Below, in pieces: positions 1 through 10,727 of a stretch of 64,000 bases of DNA. The notes below the pieces were generated by a model. It did no database searches. It was not told where the DNA came from and worked only from the letters and a program-made list of their open reading frames with translations. The stretch's first letter is position 1, and each line of letters begins with the position of its first letter. The position numbers and the translations under genes were made by a program. Origin of the DNA: Thalassia testudinum (Eukaryota; Streptophyta; Magnoliopsida; Alismatales; Hydrocharitaceae); NCBI GenBank assembly GCA_037157565.1, contig JAZHRO010000012.1, positions 61,495,501-61,559,500 on the forward strand, given 5' to 3'.

Positions 1-1470
1 CCTACAGCGGGTATCACCAAATCAACCTTACTCCAGCCGACAGACCTTACAACTCTTTTATCACTAATAGGGGTCTGTTTCAATATAGAGTCATGCCCTT
101 TGGCTTGAAAAATACTGAAGTGACTTACCGTCTTGTAAATATAATTTTCTCTAAAATAATAGGAAAGTCGTTTGTAGTATATATAGATGATATGCTTATA
201 AAAGGATCTAGCTTCCTTCAGCACTTAGAATATTTGGTAGAGGTGTTCCAAATATTAAGGGACATCGACCTTCGGCTGAACCCCAGAAAATGTACCTTCG
301 GGGTCTCGACCGACAAATTTCTGGGGTTCCTAGTCTCCAACAGAGGAATTGAAGCCAACCCCGACAAGATCCAAGCGATCATGGACCTTCAGCCACCAAG
401 TACGCTAAAAGGGATGTAGTCACTGGTCGGCAAAATCGCCTCTTTAGGTCGATTCTTGTCTTGATCCTCTGACAAGTGCCTCCCCTTCTTCGAGTGTATC
501 AAGAAGGGTAAAAGTTATACTACCGCCCACTGGACTCCTCACTGCCAAAAGGCCCTGCAAGACGTCAAAGAGGTGCTCTGAAGCCCCCCTGTCTTGACGG
601 CCCCTGAGCTAAGAGAAGCCCTTTCTTTGTACCTGGCAGCATCTCTAACTGCCGTCAGCACCATCTTAGTCAGTGAATAAGAAGGGGTACAATAGCCGGT
701 ATACTTCATTAGCAAAACCTATCAAGGTGCGAAGGCTACGTATATGGTGATTGAAAGGCTTGGGTTGTCCCTGCTAACCGTCTCCAAAAAACTACGCCCT
801 TTTTTCCAAGCCCATACCGTCATTGTTCTGTCTAACTACCCCTTGCGGTGGATGTTACATAAGCCTATGGGTCAGCACAGCAGATAAAATGGGATATGGA
901 GTTTGTTGAATTTGATATTCAGTACCGGTCGAGGAAGGCAATAAAGGGGTAAGTCTTGGCAGACTTCGTGGCAGAATTCACAAACCCAGACGCACCTCAC
1001 TTTGCCCTGGAAATTATATGTAAACAGCTCGTCAATGATAGCCGGGTCCAGGGTCGACAGCCTTGACCGGCCCAGATGATGCTACTCATAAGTACATCAT
1101 CAAACTAGTTTTTCCAATATCCAATAACCAGGCGGAGTATGAGGTCATGTTAGTTGGCATTCGGATAGCCAAATCAAAAGATGTCTCCTCCCTCGAGGTC
1201 TACACGGATTCCCAACTAGTCACCAATCAGGTCAATGGCGAATATCAAGCTAGGGATCCAAACATGATCCTGTACGCCGATAAGGTTAAGGAAGAGTTGT
1301 TCGACTTTAGAACCGTCTCAATCAAACCGAATACCTCGATCCGACAACCACATGGTGGACGCCTTAGCCTACTTAGCTTCAGGTATCCCTCTTCACCAAG
1401 AGGAGGATGTTTGCCTCCAAACTTTGAAGGAGCCAACGGTACTCACTCCCAAATTGTTCACAATAGAGCA
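1..1470 (+). pseudogene. Tat-type Ty3/gypsy pol fragment: RT end plus two RNase H segments
   Basis: This is the pol middle of an old Ty3/gypsy element. The frame open from base 3 to the TAG at 417-419 gives the second half of reverse transcriptase: YSGYHQI, the MPFGL box, and a YIDD catalytic box near 180-190. From 420 to about 1060 the frame is broken, but a typical gypsy RNase H can still be followed (SLYLAAS..., YFISKTYQGA). From 1063 to about 1390 a second, different RNase H follows, with NNQAEYE and YTDSQLV. Two RNase H segments in a row are a hallmark of the Tat lineage. A frameshift near 1340 precedes the end of that domain. The piece stops where the Athila LTR begins; its integrase resumes at 18298. 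Old, decayed and non-functional. Confidence 0.85.
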
Positions 1471-2385
1471 ATAACTAGCTCATTTTGACCCAATAAAGAA
1501 GATAAAAGCTCCTACATAACCTAGAAGAAGGCCTAACTGAAGGAACAAGTGCTCTGAGAAGAAAACATGAAATAAAGGTTAAAACTGTAATTTTACCATT
1601 GCAGTAGATAAACAGGATTTCTTAGAGGCAAAACATAGGTCAAATGGTCTAAATGAGATAAAAAGTGGGTTGAGTCAATCAGAAATGGGTTCATGTGCAA
1701 TCTAAGAACTAAAAGACACTTGGTAACCCTAAAACAGACCCGCTTAAATTAACAAGGTTCCGGTCAGAACAAAAAGCAAGTAAACCCTCTACAAATCATG
1801 GAAAAACATACTCTAGGGTTTAGAACACTTAATTTGGCCTTTGGAACCTAGTTTGACCTAGATTAGGGTCCTAGCTCTTCAATTAACCTAATTTGGGTTT
1901 TTACGCAAAATATCCAGTCAAACGAGGTCAAACCTGAAATCTAACTTCTCCATTGGATTCCTTAGGTCCAAATTAGGTTTATACCAAAATTTGGACCTAA
2001 GGAGAGGTCATCTTGACCTACTTTGCAATTTAGTACACCCAAATCACAAATTTGTCCCTATCTTTTGAATACTGTTGCAGAGAACCCCCTAGGTTCTTCG
2101 CCTCCTTTGCAAACCGGTCCTGCCGCCATTGCTAGGGCAGAACCGAGCTCCGGCGAGGTTCGGAGAGGGATTGCTCTCTAATCCCTCAGAGATTCCCTCC
2201 CAGAAATGGAAGGAGAATTCTCTGAAGAATTGCCTTCCATTTAAGACCGATATCGATCCCTGGTGTGAACCCAATCTCTCGTGCGAACGCACGAGAGATT
2301 TGGGTATCCTAACTCCTTTCCATCTCCGGCGACCAACCTCAGGCAATCACGTGCCCTTCACGCCCTGCACACCAAGTCCAGCGCC

Positions 2386-2393
2386 TATATAAG
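2386..2393 (+). promoter_or_regulatory. TATA box of Athila A 5' LTR
   Basis: TATATAAG stands about 900 bases into the LTR, in front of a C-rich leader; an identical copy is at 13270-13277 in the 3' LTR. Transcription would be expected about 25-35 bases downstream. Position and sequence are typical of a plant LTR core promoter, but no start site is demonstrated. Confidence 0.55.
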
Positions 2394-3824
2394 AACCCAC
2401 AACTCCGGCCGAAGAGGCTAAGCTTGATTTTGACGGAGATCCCCTCCAAATTTCTTCTCTCCCATCTCCGGCCAAACGACCCACAAGCTCCGGCGACCGC
2501 TTTCCCTCCTTCTCGTCACTCTGCTGCCATACCAGCAGCAGAGTCCTCTCCGCCTCTTCCTCCCGCGGCGCGCTGTACCCTGCGCGCAAGCTCCTGACCT
2601 CATCTTCGTCGCCGCTTCCTCCCCCAGGGTCTTTCTTCCCCGACGACGGCAGTCACAAGCCGTCCTCTCCACTGCCTCCCTTCACTCCAGACAACCCCAG
2701 ATACGTTCTCCATCCTCTCCTCTCTCTTTTCCCCCTGTTATCTCCCTTGATCGACCCTCGACAGACGCTAACCACCTCCATCGTCTTCGCCTCCGACCGC
2801 ACTCCGGCGAGCCGCCCACACCACTCCAGCCCTCCACACGGCTCGCCAACCACCTCGAAAGCTCCGCCTCACCTCCAGGAACACACTCCACCCTCCCACT
2901 GCCACTCCAGCCCTCCACAACCACCCCCCGACCAACCCACCATCTCCGGCCACAGGTTGACCTAGGCACGCACGCCTAGGCCGACCTACGGCCTGCTGCA
3001 CTGCCCACCGCCTTCGCCGTGCCACGGCAAAGGTCTCTATCTATTCTGATTTGGCCGAGAGGCGCGTTTTGTGTACGACAGGATTCGAGCTGCTGCCGCC
3101 ATGGACGACCTCTGATGAAGCTCCCGCGAAGCTCCAGGCACCCGGTCTTCCAGACTACAGGTGCTGCATACTAACGCAAGTGTCGCGAGGTGAACGAATC
3201 CAGCCGAGGAGCGCTAGCAGAGCCAGCAGCTGCGGGGCAATCGCACGACGAGGTTTCTGCAGGCGCGCGTGAAGGCGAGACCAGATAGTCCCACATCGTG
3301 GGATTGCAACCGGCAGGTACCGTATAAGTTGTTTTTACGCTTTATTCTTATCGCCTCAGTAAGCACAGGGGTGAGGTCCCTCACTGACCCCACCCGCCTC
3401 GTCCGCGGCCTGACCACGCGGACCTGGCGGATCCGACCCGACCTAGACCTACGCACTCCTCGCGCATCACACACCTGCAGGTGCGCCTGGTCCCTGGTAC
3501 GATCCGACCCGATTGAGACTGTGGCTCTGGTAGAGCGGTTAGAGTGAATTGCTTGAGAGAGAGACACGCGCGGGTAGAGGGAGAAGGGTTAGGTTTTGTT
3601 CCCTGTGCAGGCAGGCTGATTGCAGGAGAAGGACTTGGCCGCTGCAGAAGAAGGAGAAGCAAGACAAAGAAGAAGAAGAAGGCAACGAAGAAAGGAGAAG
3701 CAAGACAGAAGAAGAAGAAAGAAAGAAGTCTTCGCAGGAGAAGAAGAAGAAGGACAAGGGAAGATTGCAAAGAGATCCGAAAGGCAAAGCAGAAGAAGAA
3801 AAAGAGAAAGAAAGATCACATTTA

Positions 3825-3852
3825 AGACGTCTGATACATAAATCAGACGTCT
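3825..3852 (+). repeat. Perfect inverted repeat AGACGTCTGAT in LTR of A
   Basis: AGACGTCTGAT (3825-3835) is followed after six bases by its exact reverse complement ATCAGACGTCT (3842-3852). The copy in the 3' LTR is at 14709-14736. It sits after the GAA-rich tract and before a T-run, so it could fold as an RNA hairpin or serve as paired ACGT-core protein sites. Confidence 0.8.
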
Positions 3853-4073
3853 AATTCTATTTTTTTTACATCTTTCTTAAAAACTCTTTGAATCAATTAT
3901 ATTTGCATTTAACAGTTGTATTCTTGGGTTTTACAAAGTACTGAGTTTGCTCCCTGTGTTCGACCTCGGATACTCTAGTTGTTCTAGTAATAAAATTATT
4001 TGTTTAAACGTTTTGTCGGTTCTACTGCAACGTAATACGCCTTTAAATCCGCACAGAAACGTTGACAACATTT

Positions 4074-4091
4074 TGGCGCCGTTGCCGGGGA
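4074..4091 (+). other. Primer binding site of A (tRNA-Asp)
   Basis: TGGCGCCGTTGCCGGGGA begins three bases after the 5' LTR. It is complementary to the 3' end of plant tRNA-Asp, the usual primer of Athila elements (from knowledge of the lineage). Confidence 0.85.
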
Positions 4092-5183
4092 GCAACGGGC
4101 ACTTGTAAAGCTTTTGAGTACAACTTTTCTATTTAATATCTGACTTAACTTCTCTTTTGTTGTGTTCAATCAGGGAAAGCAAAACAAAAAGGAAAGAATA
4201 GCAACTGCACAACAGACTGGAGCAGGTAATCTCCATAAGCCCTCCCCCTTAACCCTCTCACAATCTAAAAAAAAAAAAAAGGGGAGAAGTCAACTTAGGG
4301 CTACCTGTCTTATATTTAGTAACTCATCAAGTTGCCTGATTTTCATTTCAACATATTTTTGTCTGTCATCCAAATAAGGCAACTAGGGCTAAAACTTTCT
4401 TGATTGAGCCCTAGGTGCTAAATTCTAAGGCAACTAAATTGGACCCATTAGAGCCAAGTTAGGATTGCAAAGCTAGGGTTTTTAGAGACACATCTTCTCT
4501 AAAACAAAGAAACAAACTTTCCAAAAAGAAGTGTGCCTAAACCGTGTTTGAAAATATTTATACAAGAGGAACCCTAAGCAAATCAGGCTGATAATCCATT
4601 TGAATCATAAAAGGAAGGACCTAAAAGCTCTCAAAGGAACAAGAGGTGAAGTTGATCCCTCGAGTCAACCAACCTTAATATTAGGTCACTTTTTGCACTC
4701 AAAATACTTAAAAGTTCAAGTGGAACATTAAGCACCTTGATCTTAAAATAAAAAAAAAGGTAGACTTAAGAGGTCAAGATCCCCATTCTGGTCTACCTGG
4801 AACCGCAGTGACAAGAGAGGTCGGGTGGGGGAAACCCTGTAACCCGTGGGGACGCTCTACCGTGTAGGGGTCTTTGCGGGACTCTCCCTCTCTGGCTGCC
4901 CAGGTATTTCTCAGGTGGACGATCTTCTGATCCAGGGGTCCATCTGCCCCGAACCTCTATAGTCACCCAACAATTCTTGGGTGTCTTGATTGGGTCCAGC
5001 ACCTTCTAATCTCATCACATCTTCCGGTGCATGTTTGGTAGGAGGTCCTTAAGACCACCTTTAAGACCTCCTCTAGAAATTCATTCTCGCCGAGGCTAAG
5101 CCTCGACGCCCTTGTTTGTGCAGCAACCCCACCACATAAATCTTTCATCTGATTCAGACCCTGATTCTCCTTCTTCTCCCATC
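4092..5183 (+). other. Untranslated leader of Athila A
   Basis: About 1.1 kb between primer site and the first ATG of gag. It carries short A-runs and no reading frame that I can assign. A packaging signal would be expected here, but none is recognisable from sequence alone. Confidence 0.6.
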
Positions 5184-6077
5184 ATGGCACAACCCATTGA
5201 AGAGGAGAATAACCTTGAACACCAACTTCAACGCTTGAACGATCTCTTTCAGAACTTTGTAAACCCACCACAGCGACCTATGATGCGAGATCACTATAAT
5301 CCCGCTGCGGTGGCAATTGAACCCCGAGTACGAATCCCAATTGGAGGACCCGATTCTGATCTAAAGCCCAATATGATTCATGCCATACCAAAGTTCCATG
5401 GGCTTAACTCTGAGGATCCATTCCAACACATTAAACAACTCAAGCATCTGGCCCAGACTTTCGGGTCAGATGTACAAAACCGGGATATCCTACTCATGAA
5501 AATGTTTTCGTTCTCCCTCTTGGACAAGGCCGCGCACTGGTATCAGACTCAGACCCGCCCGATCAACACTTGGGAGGAATTACAGTTCGAATTTTTGAAA
5601 AAATTCTTCCCAGTTGGCCGGACGAATGCCTTGCGCCACCAGATCACTCATTTCACTCAACAACAGGGAGAACCTCTTCACGAAGCTTGGGATCGATTCC
5701 TAGATCTCATGCGAAAGTGTCCCCATCACGGAGTTCCTAAGTGGGAACAAGTCCAGTCTTTTTACCAGGGACTCCGTGAGGATATTCGTCTAATCGTCAA
5801 TGCAACATGTGGAGGAAACATCATGGGCCAACACGAGGACACGGTGTGGGAGATTCTCGAAAACATGTGCGAGAACTCCATAAACAATGACTCCTTGGGC
5901 TTATTCGACAGGACGAATGCCCGCGCATCGACGAATCTAAGAGGGACACATGAGACGCAGGACCTGTCCACTTCTGTTGACCTGGAATTGATGGCCAGTC
6001 GGTTGGACAAGGTCTCTATCATAGAAAAGAAGGTGGACGAGCTAACTCGACATTTGCAGCAAGCCACCTCTGCATAA
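5184..6077 (+). CDS. Athila gag, N-terminal/capsid part
   Basis: This frame encodes the structural Gag of element A. The frame is open from 5112, but the first ATG is at 5184 (MAQPIEEENN), which I take as the start, giving 297 residues. The retrotransposon gag domain covers most of it, with IPKFHGLNSEDPFQHI, then AAHWYQT, WEELQFEFLKKFFP and LHEAWDRF. The frame closes with TAA at 6075-6077 and continues in the same frame immediately afterwards. The stop therefore splits one gag-pol frame rather than separating two genes. It may be a recent nonsense mutation; readthrough is possible, but the following AAC codon does not form a known plant readthrough context. Confidence 0.88.
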   Translation: MAQPIEEENNLEHQLQRLNDLFQNFVNPPQRPMMRDHYNPAAVAIEPRVRIPIGGPDSDLKPNMIHAIPKFHGLNSEDPFQHIKQLKHLAQTFGSDVQNRDILLMKMFSFSLLDKAAHWYQTQTRPINTWEELQFEFLKKFFPVGRTNALRHQITHFTQQQGEPLHEAWDRFLDLMRKCPHHGVPKWEQVQSFYQGLREDIRLIVNATCGGNIMGQHEDTVWEILENMCENSINNDSLGLFDRTNARASTNLRGTHETQDLSTSVDLELMASRLDKVSIIEKKVDELTRHLQQATSA

Positions 6078-9000
6078 AACTCTTTTGCACGACCTCCTCT
6101 GGCAAGGGAAACAGTGCAAAACATCTATCACCAACCTGCCAAGGGGATGGGCCCCTATCCACCCCCGTCTACCTCCCAGACCGGAGTGACCTCCGATCCC
6201 GTCTACTCGAGTTGGGGGAACTCTGAACCCTCGTATTCTGACTTTCCTGAGGTTTCTCAGAACTGCGAGGACCTCAACGCCATCCAGAACGACCCATACT
6301 CCAATACCTACAACCCTGGATGGCGAAATCATCCTAACTTTCAGTGGGCGGGAAACTCTCAAAAACCACCATATCAACCCCGCCCACAAGCTCCTCGTCC
6401 ATATCAGCCGCCTCAGCCTCGGCCCAATCCCACCTACCAATCTGGGCAAAATCAGGATCAACTGACTCTTATCCTTCAAACACTGGCTGACATTCAAAAA
6501 ACGAATGCGGCAATGCAAAAACAGCACAAGGACGAGATCACAGAGGTTCGCAACCAACTGGCCCAGATGGCAAATTCTCGCCAACCTGGCACCCTTCCTT
6601 CGCAACCTCTGCCCAACCCAAATAATGTGCCGACCCAGAGGCGCATTATGAATCCAAATCCAGGCCACGCACATTTGATTTATCAGGCCCCTGCTACTCC
6701 AACACCAGACAGGATGGAGGCTTCTACATCTTATGCAGAATTTCAGCAGCAGCCACCTCTCCTACCTAACCCAAACCAAAGTCAGGCTGGATTAAACTCT
6801 GTAACAACACGTAGTGGTAAAACAACACAAGACCCACATTATCTGAACCACTCCAAGCCTGATAATCACCAAGACCCTAGGGTAGTCATCCAAGATACTA
6901 CTGTCCCAGATCAAGAACCTGGACCTATCCTAGAGGAACCAGCTAGGATCCCATTTCCTGAGGCCTTGACCAAAGGAAAAAGGACAACCAAACCTGTGGC
7001 TCCTGAGGAGGATCTGGTCAAGCTCTTTGAACAGGTCCAGATAAACATCCCGTTGATGGATGCAATCCGCCACATACCGGCTTACGCAAAATTCTTGAAA
7101 GACATATGTACACCTAAACGTAAGCCGCGAACCAAGGATGGGAATCCGATTGTACTGTCAGAGCAAGCCAGCTCTGTCATCCTGAGCAAACTCCCACCCA
7201 AGGCTAAAGACCCAGGAACCCCCTTGATTTCTTGTAAAATTGGTGAAACCCAACTTGATAGAGCCCTACTAGACCTAGGTGCCTCCATAAATTTAATACC
7301 TACATCCCTCCTTGACCACCTTGAAGAATCTGAACTTAAACCCACTGAGGTGACATTGCAGTTAGCTGATCGATCCATCAAGTCACCCAAAGGAATACTC
7401 GAGGATGTCATTGTTAGGGTACGAGATTTTTATTTCCCAGTGGACTTCATAGTACTGGACATGGATGCACCTAAGAACCCAAGGGACACACCAATCATAT
7501 TAGGGAGACCCTTTCTGGCTACTGCTAGGGCCAATATAAACTGCGAAGAGGGCCAGATAGAATTAAAATTTGGGAATCAAAATCTGAAGATCGACATTTT
7601 CAAAGCCCAACAAGGGATTAATTGCGGGGTTATAGAGGAAATTTGTGATGTCAAAGCCGTGGTTGATGAACTGCACATAGAGGACAACCTGATTATTTCT
7701 GATCAACCACTAAAAAATCAAAAACCGCTAACAGAGGAGTGCGAACACAATCTAGACACACCTATGACTCCTACCATTGCTCCCGATACAAACCCTGAAC
7801 CACCCGCTGCTGCTGACAATCCTGTCATGGAACTCAAGCCCCTTCCTGAACATCTAAAATATGTCTTTTTGGATTCAAATCAAACGTTTCCTGTGATTAT
7901 CAATTCTCGACTCACACCTGACCAGGAACTCCGTTTGATTTCTGTTCTCCAGCAACATCGTAGAGCCATTGGATGGACTCTAGATGATTTGACTGGTATA
8001 AGCCCTTCATACTGCACGCATCGAATCTATACAGAAGAAGGCTCACGACCTTCAAGAGAAATGCAAAGGCGACTAAACCCTAACCTACAGGAGGTCGTGA
8101 AAAAGGAGATCATTAAGTGGTTAGATGCAGGGATCATCTACCCGATCTCCGACAGTCGTTGGGTGAGTCCAACACAAGTGGTACCTAAGAAGGCAGGACT
8201 TACCATCATCACGACAGAAATCGGGGAAGTCATTCCTACCCGAATAGCTAATTCGTGGAGAGTCTGCATTGATTACAGAAGACTAAATTCCTCCACGAAG
8301 AAGGATCATTTCCCACTACCGTTTATTGATCAGATCCTCGAGAAACTAGCGGGAAATAGATTCTTCTGCTTTCTTGACGGGTACTCCGGTTACAATCAGG
8401 TGGCAATCCATCCAGAGGACCAAGAAAAGACCACATTCACCTGCCCCTTCGGGACGTACGCGTTTCGAAGGATGCCGTTCGGTCTCTGCAATGCACCTGC
8501 AACTTTTCAGCGGTGCATGCTTGCCATATTCTCAGATATGGTAGGTGACTATCTGGAAGTCTTCATGGATGACTTTTCAGTTTTTGGACAATCATTTGAC
8601 GATTGCCTCCAACACTTGGTCCATATACTCAGGCGGTGCATCGAGGTGAATTTGGTTCTTTCCTGGGAAAAGAGCCATTTCATGGTGCCTGAGGGAATTG
8701 TCCTGGGACATTTAATCTCAGAGAAAGGCATCCAAGTGGATCGAGCTAAGGTTAACCTGATTTCCAAGCTCCCTATGCCTAGCTCGATTAAGGACATCCG
8801 ATCTTTTTTGGGGCACGTCGGTTTCTACCGTCGATTCATCCCTGATTTCTCCAAAATCGCGCGCCCCCTGACCAATCTGCTTTCCAAGGATGTGCCTTTC
8901 GGAATTTCCAAGGAATGCACTCAAGCATTTGAGATCTTACGTGACCGAGTCACCCAAGCCCCAATCCTACAGTCCCCTGATTGGTCTCAACCCTTTGAGA

Positions 9001-10727
9001 TCATGTGCGATGCATCTGACTTCGCTGTAGGAGCGGTTTTGGGGCAGAAAATTGACGGGAAACCTGTGGTCATTTACTACGCCAGCAAAACACTGGATGA
9101 GGCTCAGCGTAACTATACGGTTACTGAGAAAGAGCTGCTGGCCGTAGTATTTGCCCTGGAAAAATTCAGATCATACCTTCTGGGTTCCCGTGTTATCATA
9201 TACTCGGATCACACAGCTGTGAGGCATCTCCTAGCCAAGAAGGACGCGAAACCTCGATTAATCCGCTGGATCTTGCTGTTGCAAGAATTTGACATCGAGA
9301 TTCGCGACAAGGCGGGAAAGCACAATGTGGTAGCTGATCATTTATCCCGCCTTCCTCCTGAAATTATTGATCCGTCCGGACCTATTACAGAACATTTTCC
9401 TGATGAGCACCTCCTGACTATCAGTACAAGTCTTCCATGGTTAGCCGATATTGTTAATTACCTGGCATCACATCAGATTCCGCCCGATTGGTCGAAGGCC
9501 AAAAAGGACAAATTGCGTTCCGATGCCAAGTATTACCTATGGGAAGACCCGTATCTCTTCCGCATTGGTGCTGATCAGATAATCCGACGATGCGTCACGG
9601 AAGTGGAAATCAAAGACATACTCTCATTTTGCCATGACCAGGCATGCGGTGGACATTTTTCAGGACATAAAACCGCATCGAAAGTCCTCCAGTGTGATTT
9701 CTACTGGCCCACAATTTTCAAAGATGCATACAATCACTGTAAGGCATGTTCCCGTTGCCAGACTCTAGGCAACATGAGCCATAGAGACATGATGCCTCTA
9801 CAGCCGATCTTGGTATGCGAAATTTTTGATATTTGGGGGATTGATTTCATGGGACCCTTTCCTACCTCGGATGGCTTCGAATACATTTTACTCGCAGTTG
9901 ATTATGTTTCCAAGTGGATAGAAGCCATTCCGACCCGAACCAACAATCATAAAGTCGTTATAAAATTCCTTCATCAAAACATTTTCTCAAGGTTCGGGAT
10001 TCCGCGTGCTATAATTTCCGACGGAGGGACCCATTTTACAAACGCTCAGTTCAGGTCACTGATGATCAAATACGGGGTGTCACACCGAATCTCTACTCCT
10101 TACCACCCCCAAACTAATGGTCTAGCTGAGCTATCTAACCGAGAGATCAAGAAGATCCTTCAGGTTACTGTTCGACCTGATAGAAAAGATTGGTCTTCTC
10201 GGCTTCCGGAAGCATTGTGGGCCTATAGGACCGCCCACAAGACCCAATTAGGAATGTCTCCCTTCAGACTAGTGTACGGGAAGGCATGTCACCTCCCCGT
10301 CGAATTGGAGCATAAAGCCTATTGGGCAGTACGGACCTGTAATCTCGACCTTTCTAAGGCTGGAACCCACAGAAGATTTCAAATGAGCGAGATCGATGAA
10401 TTACACCACGACGCATATGAGAACTCGCGAATTTACAAAGAACGAGTTAAAGCTTTTCACGACAAACACATTTCTAGAAAGGTCTTTCATCCTGGTCAAA
10501 AAGTTTTACTCTTTGATGCTCGACTCAAACTATTCCCAGGAAAGCTAAGATCCAAGTGGGTCGGACCCTACCTAGTCCGCCAAATCTTCGGAAATGGAGC
10601 TATTGAAATCAGCCCACTCAGCCACGATTCTGAACCATTTGTCGTGAATGGGCAGAGACTCAAGCCGTTCATTGACATGACCGATATAGATTTGACTGAG
10701 TCATCCTTTACCCTCCTTTCCTCTTGA
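6078..10727 (+). CDS. Athila pol polyprotein (gag end, PR, RT, RNase H, IN)
   Basis: This is one uninterrupted frame of 1,549 codons, in phase with gag; the first internal ATG is at 6147. The proline/glutamine-rich start still belongs to Gag ([14 protein letters not shown] near 6300-6345), but no CX2CX4HX4C knuckle is visible. The protease has DLGAS at about 7272, the Athila variant of the usual DTG box. RT shows [18 protein letters not shown] and FMDD (8562-8573). RNase H has CDASD, the TEKELLAVV glutamate, YSDHTA and VADHLSRL. Integrase has an HHCC finger (about 9630-9765), then GIDFMGP, SDGGTHF and AELSNREIK supplying the D-D-E triad. All catalytic residues I can check are present, so the enzyme part looks intact. 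Without the upstream stop the polyprotein would start at 5184. Confidence 0.95.
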   Translation, partial: NSFARPPLARETVQNIYHQPAKGMGPYPPPSTSQTGVTSDPVYSSWGNSEPSYSDFPEVSQNCEDLNAIQNDPYSNTYNPGWRNHPNFQWAGNSQKPPYQPRPQAPRPYQPPQPRPNPTYQSGQNQDQLTLILQTLADIQKTNAAMQKQHKDEITEVRNQLAQMANSRQPGTLPSQPLPNPNNVPTQRRIMNPNPGHAHLIYQAPATPTPDRMEASTSYAEFQQQPPLLPNPNQSQAGLNSVTTRSGKTTQDPHYLNHSKPDNHQDPRVVIQDTTVPDQEPGPILEEPARIPFPEALTKGKRTTKPVAPEEDLVKLFEQVQINIPLMDAIRHIPAYAKFLKDICTPKRKPRTKDGNPIVLSEQASSVILSKLPPKAKDPGTPLISCKIGETQLDRALLDLGASINLIPTSLLDHLEESELKPTEVTLQLADRSIKSPKGILEDVIVRVRDFYFPVDFIVLDMDAPKNPRDTPIILGRPFLATARANINCEEGQIELKFGNQNLKIDIFKAQQGINCGVIEEICDVKAVVDELHIEDNLIISDQPLKNQKPLTEECEHNLDTPMTPTIAPDTNPEPPAAADNPVMELKPLPEHLKYVFLDSNQTFPVIINSRLTPDQELRLISVLQQHRRAIGWTLDDLTGISPSYCTHRIYTEEGSRPSREMQRRLNPNLQEVVKKEIIKWLDAGIIYPISDSRWVSPTQVVPKKAGLTIITTEIGEVIPTRIANSWRVCIDYRRLNSSTKKDHFPLPFIDQILEKLAGNRFFCFLDGYSGYNQVAIHPEDQEKTTFTCPFGTYAFRRMPFGLCNAPATFQRCMLAIFSDMVGDYLEVFMDDFSVFGQSFDDCLQHLVHILRRCIEVNLVLSWEKSHFMVPEGIVLGHLISEKGIQVDRAKVNLISKLPMPSSIKDIRSFLGHVGFYRRFIPDFSKIARPLTNLLSKDVPFGISKECTQAFEILRDRVTQAPILQSPDWSQPFEIMCDASDFAVGAVLGQKIDGKPVVIYYASKTLDEAQRNYTVTEKELLAVVFALEKFRSYLLGSRVIIYSDHTAVRHLLAKKDAKPRLIRWILLLQEFDIEIRDKAGKHNVVADHLSRLPPEIIDPSGPITEHFPDEHLLTISTSLPWLADIVNYLASHQIPPDWSKAKKDKLRSDAKYYLWEDPYLFRIGADQIIRRCVTEVEIKDILSFCHDQACGGHFSGHKTASKVLQCDFYWPTIFKDAYNHCKACSRCQTLGNMSHRDMMPLQPILVCEIFDIWGIDFMGPFPTSDGFEYILLAVDYVSKWIEAIPTRTNNHKVVIKFLHQNIFSRFGIPRAIISDGGTHFTNAQFRSLMIKYGVSHRISTPYHPQTNGLAELSNREIKKILQVTVRPDRKDWSSRLPEALWAYRTAHKTQLGMSPFRLVYGKACHLPVELEHKAYWAVRTCNLDLSKAGTHRRFQMSEIDELHHDAYENSRIYKERVKAFHDKHISRKVFHPGQKVLLFDARLKLFPGKLRSKWVGPYLVRQIFGNGAIEISPLSHDSEPFVVNGQRLKPFIDMTDIDLTESSFTLLSS

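Larger units (their letters stand above)
1471..4070 (+). repeat. 5' LTR of Athila element A (first ~20 bp missing)
   Basis: This is the same sequence as 12355-14954. It ends in GTTGACAACA directly before the primer site. The first 19-23 bases of the right copy (12332-12354) are missing here. Promoter elements, a GC-rich leader, a GAA-rich stretch (about 3640-3815) and a U5-like end can be followed. All short reading frames inside are ordinary chance frames, repeated identically in the other LTR. Confidence 0.95.

Noticed and set aside
2089..3854. Many reading frames of 60-130 codons on both strands, repeated exactly at 12973-14738
   Set aside because: They lie in the GC-rich and GAA-rich parts of the two LTRs of element A, overlap each other and show low-complexity composition. 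Identity follows from LTR duplication, not from coding selection.
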